Part shown: positions 7,286 to 9,860 of the stretch, one piece after another
Numbering within the stretch: position 1 is the first letter of the stretch
Layout of the letters: every line of letters starts with the position of its first letter
NCBI GenBank assembly: GCA_047618505.1
Contig: JBLHLB010000136.1
Coordinates: 1-9,860, forward strand
Direction of reading: 5' to 3'
Source of the DNA: JBLHLB01 sp047618505
GTDB lineage: Bacteria; Planctomycetota; UBA1135; GCA-002686595
Length of the DNA stretch: 9,860 nt
Notes under the pieces: model-generated
What the model was told of the DNA's origin: nothing
Databases searched by the model: none
Seen by the model: the letters and a program-made list of their open reading frames with translations, nothing else
Translations under genes and position numbers: made by a program

Positions 7286-7849
7286 ATGCGCTCCAATCGA
7301 GCCAAGTCATTAACGCGGCACCCCGCAAAAGGGGGGGGCTTCGCACTCATCGAGCTGGTACTGGCCGTTTCATTCATGGCCATTGCGTTCGCGGGGATCT
7401 CGACATCCCTCGCGTCATCGCTCTCGCTACGGGAGTCCAACGTGGACAGAGCGCGCGCCATCCGGGCGGCTTTGAGTCTGTCGGATAGCCTCAAGGATGA
7501 GGATTTCGCGACGCTCTTTGCACGCTACAACACCAGCGATCTCGATGACCCCAATGGGATTGGGACCGCACCGGGACCGTTCTTCGAAGTGGACGGCCTT
7601 ACCTCTAGGTCGGATGACAACGACACCTTTGTGGGTGCCATCAGCTTTCCGGGGGACGGCTTCCAGCTCAGGGAAGACATCCATTCCCGCAACCTCGGCA
7701 TGCCCCGAGACCTGAGCGCCGACGGGCTGGTGGATGCCCTGGATCACGCCCTCGACTACGAAGTGCTCCCCATCACGATCACGATCGAATGGGTCAGCGC
7801 CAGGGGCTCTGACAGCATCGTCCTCTCCTCTACCTTGACTTCACGTTGA
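7286..7849 (+). CDS. Type IV prepilin-like / type II secretion pseudopilin (GspI/PilV-like)
   Basis: The protein is 187 residues from the ATG at 7286, chosen over an upstream in-frame start because AGGGA-AGGA precedes it and it gives a normal short basic leader. The class III signal is clear: a basic leader (residues 1-18, KGGG at its end) cut after G18, mature F19 with the conserved Glu at +5 (FALIE, E23), then a hydrophobic helix to about residue 46 and an amphipathic helix. Prepilin peptidase would cleave and N-methylate F19 at the inner membrane, after which the protein would join a pilus or pseudopilus. The soluble part is acidic and ends in a beta-rich tail. DLSADGLVDALD (142-153) resembles a dockerin or EF-hand loop. 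The three glycines before the cleavage site are encoded within a G8 run (7331-7338). It is the first gene of a three-gene cluster, its stop lying 8 bases before the next ATG. The length and short domain suggest a minor pilin. Confidence 0.87.
   Translation: MRSNRAKSLTRHPAKGGGFALIELVLAVSFMAIAFAGISTSLASSLSLRESNVDRARAIRAALSLSDSLKDEDFATLFARYNTSDLDDPNGIGTAPGPFFEVDGLTSRSDDNDTFVGAISFPGDGFQLREDIHSRNLGMPRDLSADGLVDALDHALDYEVLPITITIEWVSARGSDSIVLSSTLTSR
7331..7338 (+). repeat. G8 homopolymer in the prepilin leader
   Basis: Eight consecutive G residues, preceded by AAAA, encode Gly16-Gly17-Gly18 immediately before the predicted prepilin peptidase site. Loss or gain of one G shifts the frame. In either shifted frame I read a stop about 40-45 codons further on, so the mature pilin would be lost. 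Confidence 0.9.
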
Positions 7850-7857
7850 GAGCTCTG

Positions 7858-8529
7858 ATGGAAACACAGGCAGAAACACCGACCGAAGTAATGGTACGAA
7901 CAGAACACAACCGGGCGGCTTTCACCATGGTGGAGATGGCCATCGCCATGGTGATCTTGAGTTCCGTCATGGGCAGCATTTTCTATGTGCTGGAATCCAC
8001 GACCCAGGCCTTCCGCACAGGATCGGTCGTGGCGCGCATGGACACGGACATGGAGTACGTCCTGCAAAAGGCCTGTGATGCCCTGCGCAGTAGTGACCTT
8101 ACACCGGCACCCAACGGCACCGAATCCGGGCTCGATTTCCAACGGGCCGTTGGAGTGGATGACGCTGGGACAACGCACTTGGGCGACCCTGAGCGGATCT
8201 TCTTTCTCTACGACGATGGAGAGTTAGACAACGGAGTCGACGACGATAACGACGGGCTGATCGACGAGGGCAACCTGTACCTCGTCCGCGATCAGGACGG
8301 CATGGCCCAAACCGAATTACTCGCACGCGACGTAGTCGAGGCTCCGCCGGGTGAACGCCTGGGAAATGGTGCGGACGATGACGGCAATGGACTCATCGAT
8401 GACCGTGGCTTCTCGGTCGTCCAGGAAAACGGGCACCTCACTGTCCGCATTACCCTCGAACGCGTGGATCCCTCCAGCAAGAGGACAATCGTCACTACTT
8501 CGGAGCGCACGGTTACGCTCCGGAACTAG
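7858..8529 (+). CDS. Type IV prepilin-like protein with two calcium-loop-like motifs (PilW/GspJ-like position)
   Basis: The protein is 223 residues from the ATG at 7858, which has GAGAG five bases upstream at the end of the previous gene; an in-frame TTG at 7846 is less likely, and ATG at 7891 would give a shorter leader. The signal is class III: leader to A21, mature F22 with Glu at +5 (FTMVE, E26), and a hydrophobic helix to about residue 44. The -1 residue is Ala rather than the usual Gly. The soluble domain holds two similar acidic loops, NGVDDDNDGLIDEG (125-138) and NGADDDGNGLIDD (170-182), each with the D-x-D-x-D/N-G-x-I-D spacing of calcium-binding loops. Being second in the cluster, it is likely a minor pilin or pseudopilin at the inner membrane. 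The match to PilW or GspJ rests on position and size, not on a specific motif. Confidence 0.85.
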   Translation: METQAETPTEVMVRTEHNRAAFTMVEMAIAMVILSSVMGSIFYVLESTTQAFRTGSVVARMDTDMEYVLQKACDALRSSDLTPAPNGTESGLDFQRAVGVDDAGTTHLGDPERIFFLYDDGELDNGVDDDNDGLIDEGNLYLVRDQDGMAQTELLARDVVEAPPGERLGNGADDDGNGLIDDRGFSVVQENGHLTVRITLERVDPSSKRTIVTTSERTVTLRN

Positions 8530-8595
8530 GGGATCGCTTCAGAAGTGCATCAATCACAAACACAAGTGGGAAGCCACGCCAGGGAAAGAATCAGC

Positions 8596-9860
8596 ATGTA
8601 TACAGTCCAATCAAAACACCAATTCCGGGCCCAAGCTGGGAGCCAAAGGGGAAGCGCGATGGTGGTCGTGCTCCTGGTGGTATTCACCTTGATGATGTTG
8701 GGCATGGCCTTCTTCCAGCTGGGCACGTCCGGCCAGAAGCGCCTGCACGGCACCTACGACAACGAACGCGCCCTACATCTGGCGGAGTCGGGGCTGGCGG
8801 AATCACTGGTTGCCATTCGGGCCGGTGCGACGGGCAATATTGGGACTGCAGACCAACCGGTCACCTTGGCCGGCGGCGTCTTTTGGTCCGAGGCAACTCC
8901 CACGGGCAGCGGAACTTCTCGCGTCAAGGTCACGGCCCTGATCGGAAGTGGCCGGCGCGCTGTTGAAGCGATCCTCGATGGATCTCCGGGAGCTCCTCCC
9001 CTCTTCTCCTCAGTGCTTAACTCCGACAAAGCCATGATTCTAAACCAGGGAGTCATGATCGACAGCTACGACTCCTCCGACGGCACCTACGCGGATCAAT
9101 TGGCCTCAGACGGTGTGGTCTACAACGGAATCGACTACCTCGAGGACAACGGAGATGTTCGCAGCAACGAGGACATCTTCCTGAACAACTCCTCAACAGT
9201 CTTCGGAGACGCAATCCCCGGTGTGGGGCACATCGTCGATGACGCGGCGACGGACGCCTATGTGTCGGGGACGACGACTGCGGCGACTGAAAACTTCATC
9301 TTCGCGCCGATTGCGTTTCCGACGGGAACGACCAGTGCCGGTAATTACTCGGTCGCGGGCCTGGGAAACACGTTGGCCTCTGGCACCTACGAGTTCGGCG
9401 ACTTCTCCATCGGGAATACTGCCGAACTGACCATCGAAGGACCGGCAACCGTAATCGTTGACAACTTCGCGGGCGGCAGGAACGGCAACATCTTCGTGGA
9501 TACGACGAACGGACCGATCACCTTTTTCGTCCGTGGAAACTACAGCCACATCAAGGGCTTTGAGGTCGATGCTTTACCGGGTTCCGCAAACGCGATTGCC
9601 TTCATGGTTGAGGGATCGGCGGACGTTGTCTTCCCCTCTGCAACTAACATCCGAGGGGCTTACTACGTCCCCAACGCCAGTATCACTTTCGCCAACGGGA
9701 ATGAATGCTGGGGTGCCTTTGCCGGGGGCCAGATCGCGATGAGCAACGACATGAAGTTCCACTTTGATGAGGACTTGATGAGCCACTGGCAGACCGATGG
9801 CAAAGATGAAGAGGAGCCGCGTTCCATCTTGGCCTGGTCGGAAGCCGCAGTTGATCAGAG
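8596..9860 (+). CDS. PilX-N-type pilus assembly protein with beta-rich C-terminal half (cut by right edge)
   Basis: 421 codons are visible from the ATG at 8596 (AGGGA ten bases upstream), and the frame is still open at the right edge. The N-terminus QRGSAMVVVLLVVFTLMMLGMAF has a basic residue, Gly and then one hydrophobic segment (about 20-42), and no Glu at +5, as in PilX-type proteins. The following RALHLAESGLAESL (58-71) is the helix signature of that family. The rest is a long exported domain. Its second half, from about 265, shows short beta repeats (LTIEGPATVIVDNF, 278-291; RGAYYVPNASITFANGN, 353-369) and GAFAGGQIAMSN then FHFDEDL (388-394). This resembles the polymer-like DUF7305-type C-terminal domain often fused to PilX_N, which is my recognition and not a search result. 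It should be anchored at the inner membrane with the bulk outside the cytoplasm, working with the two upstream pilins. The 66-base gap before it holds no terminator that I see. Confidence 0.85.
   Translation, partial: MYTVQSKHQFRAQAGSQRGSAMVVVLLVVFTLMMLGMAFFQLGTSGQKRLHGTYDNERALHLAESGLAESLVAIRAGATGNIGTADQPVTLAGGVFWSEATPTGSGTSRVKVTALIGSGRRAVEAILDGSPGAPPLFSSVLNSDKAMILNQGVMIDSYDSSDGTYADQLASDGVVYNGIDYLEDNGDVRSNEDIFLNNSSTVFGDAIPGVGHIVDDAATDAYVSGTTTAATENFIFAPIAFPTGTTSAGNYSVAGLGNTLASGTYEFGDFSIGNTAELTIEGPATVIVDNFAGGRNGNIFVDTTNGPITFFVRGNYSHIKGFEVDALPGSANAIAFMVEGSADVVFPSATNIRGAYYVPNASITFANGNECWGAFAGGQIAMSNDMKFHFDEDLMSHWQTDGKDEEEPRSILAWSEAAVDQ

Noticed and set aside
7054..7494. Minus-strand frame of 146 codons crossing the first pilin start
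   Set aside because: It overlaps the strongly supported prepilin leader and ribosome binding site, and its composition is that of a shadow frame.

Overview
The window looks like the chromosome of a GC-rich, Gram-negative bacterium. Three things suggest this: an HldE/RfaE-type heptose kinase domain (LPS heptose supply), an ApaG protein, and a run of type IV pilin/pseudopilin-like genes. Acidic DDDxDGLID-type loops inside a pilin, next to a class I xylose isomerase, recall Planctomycetota, and some deltaproteobacterial lineages also fit. This placement is an inference and no phylogenetic marker gene is present. Coding density is high, no stretch without a gene exceeds about 285 bases, and I see no tRNA, rRNA, CRISPR array, insertion sequence or phage gene.

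The layout is divergent. From base 6450 to the left edge every gene is on the minus strand. In transcription order these are a P-loop NTPase-like protein of unknown function (6450-5203), xylose isomerase xylA (4930-3755), xylulokinase xylB (3754-2288), a B12-binding-type radical SAM protein (2166-469), and the N-terminal part of a PfkB/HldE-type sugar kinase (226 to the left edge). xylA and xylB abut with no bases between them (TAG directly followed by GTG) and together convert D-xylose to D-xylulose 5-phosphate. No xylose transporter or regulator is visible. The 272-base gap upstream of xylA holds an inverted repeat that could be an operator and an 11-bp tandem repeat that touches the stop codon of the P-loop gene.

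From about 6572 rightwards all genes are on the plus strand. apaG comes first, followed by a hairpin and a 285-base gap. Then comes a compact cluster of three pilus or type II secretion components: a GspI/PilV-like prepilin (7286-7849), a prepilin with two calcium-loop-like motifs (7858-8529), and a PilX-N-type protein with a beta-rich C-terminal half that runs off the right edge (8596-9860). These probably form one operon of minor pilins or pseudopilins.

Most of the window is recognisable housekeeping, catabolic and pilus biology. The less ordinary points are the degenerate GTPase-like P-loop protein, a G8 tract that encodes the Gly-Gly-Gly next to the prepilin cleavage site, the putative calcium loops in the pilins, and the 11-bp repeat array. 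I did not find convincing evidence of a wholly new defence or mobile system.
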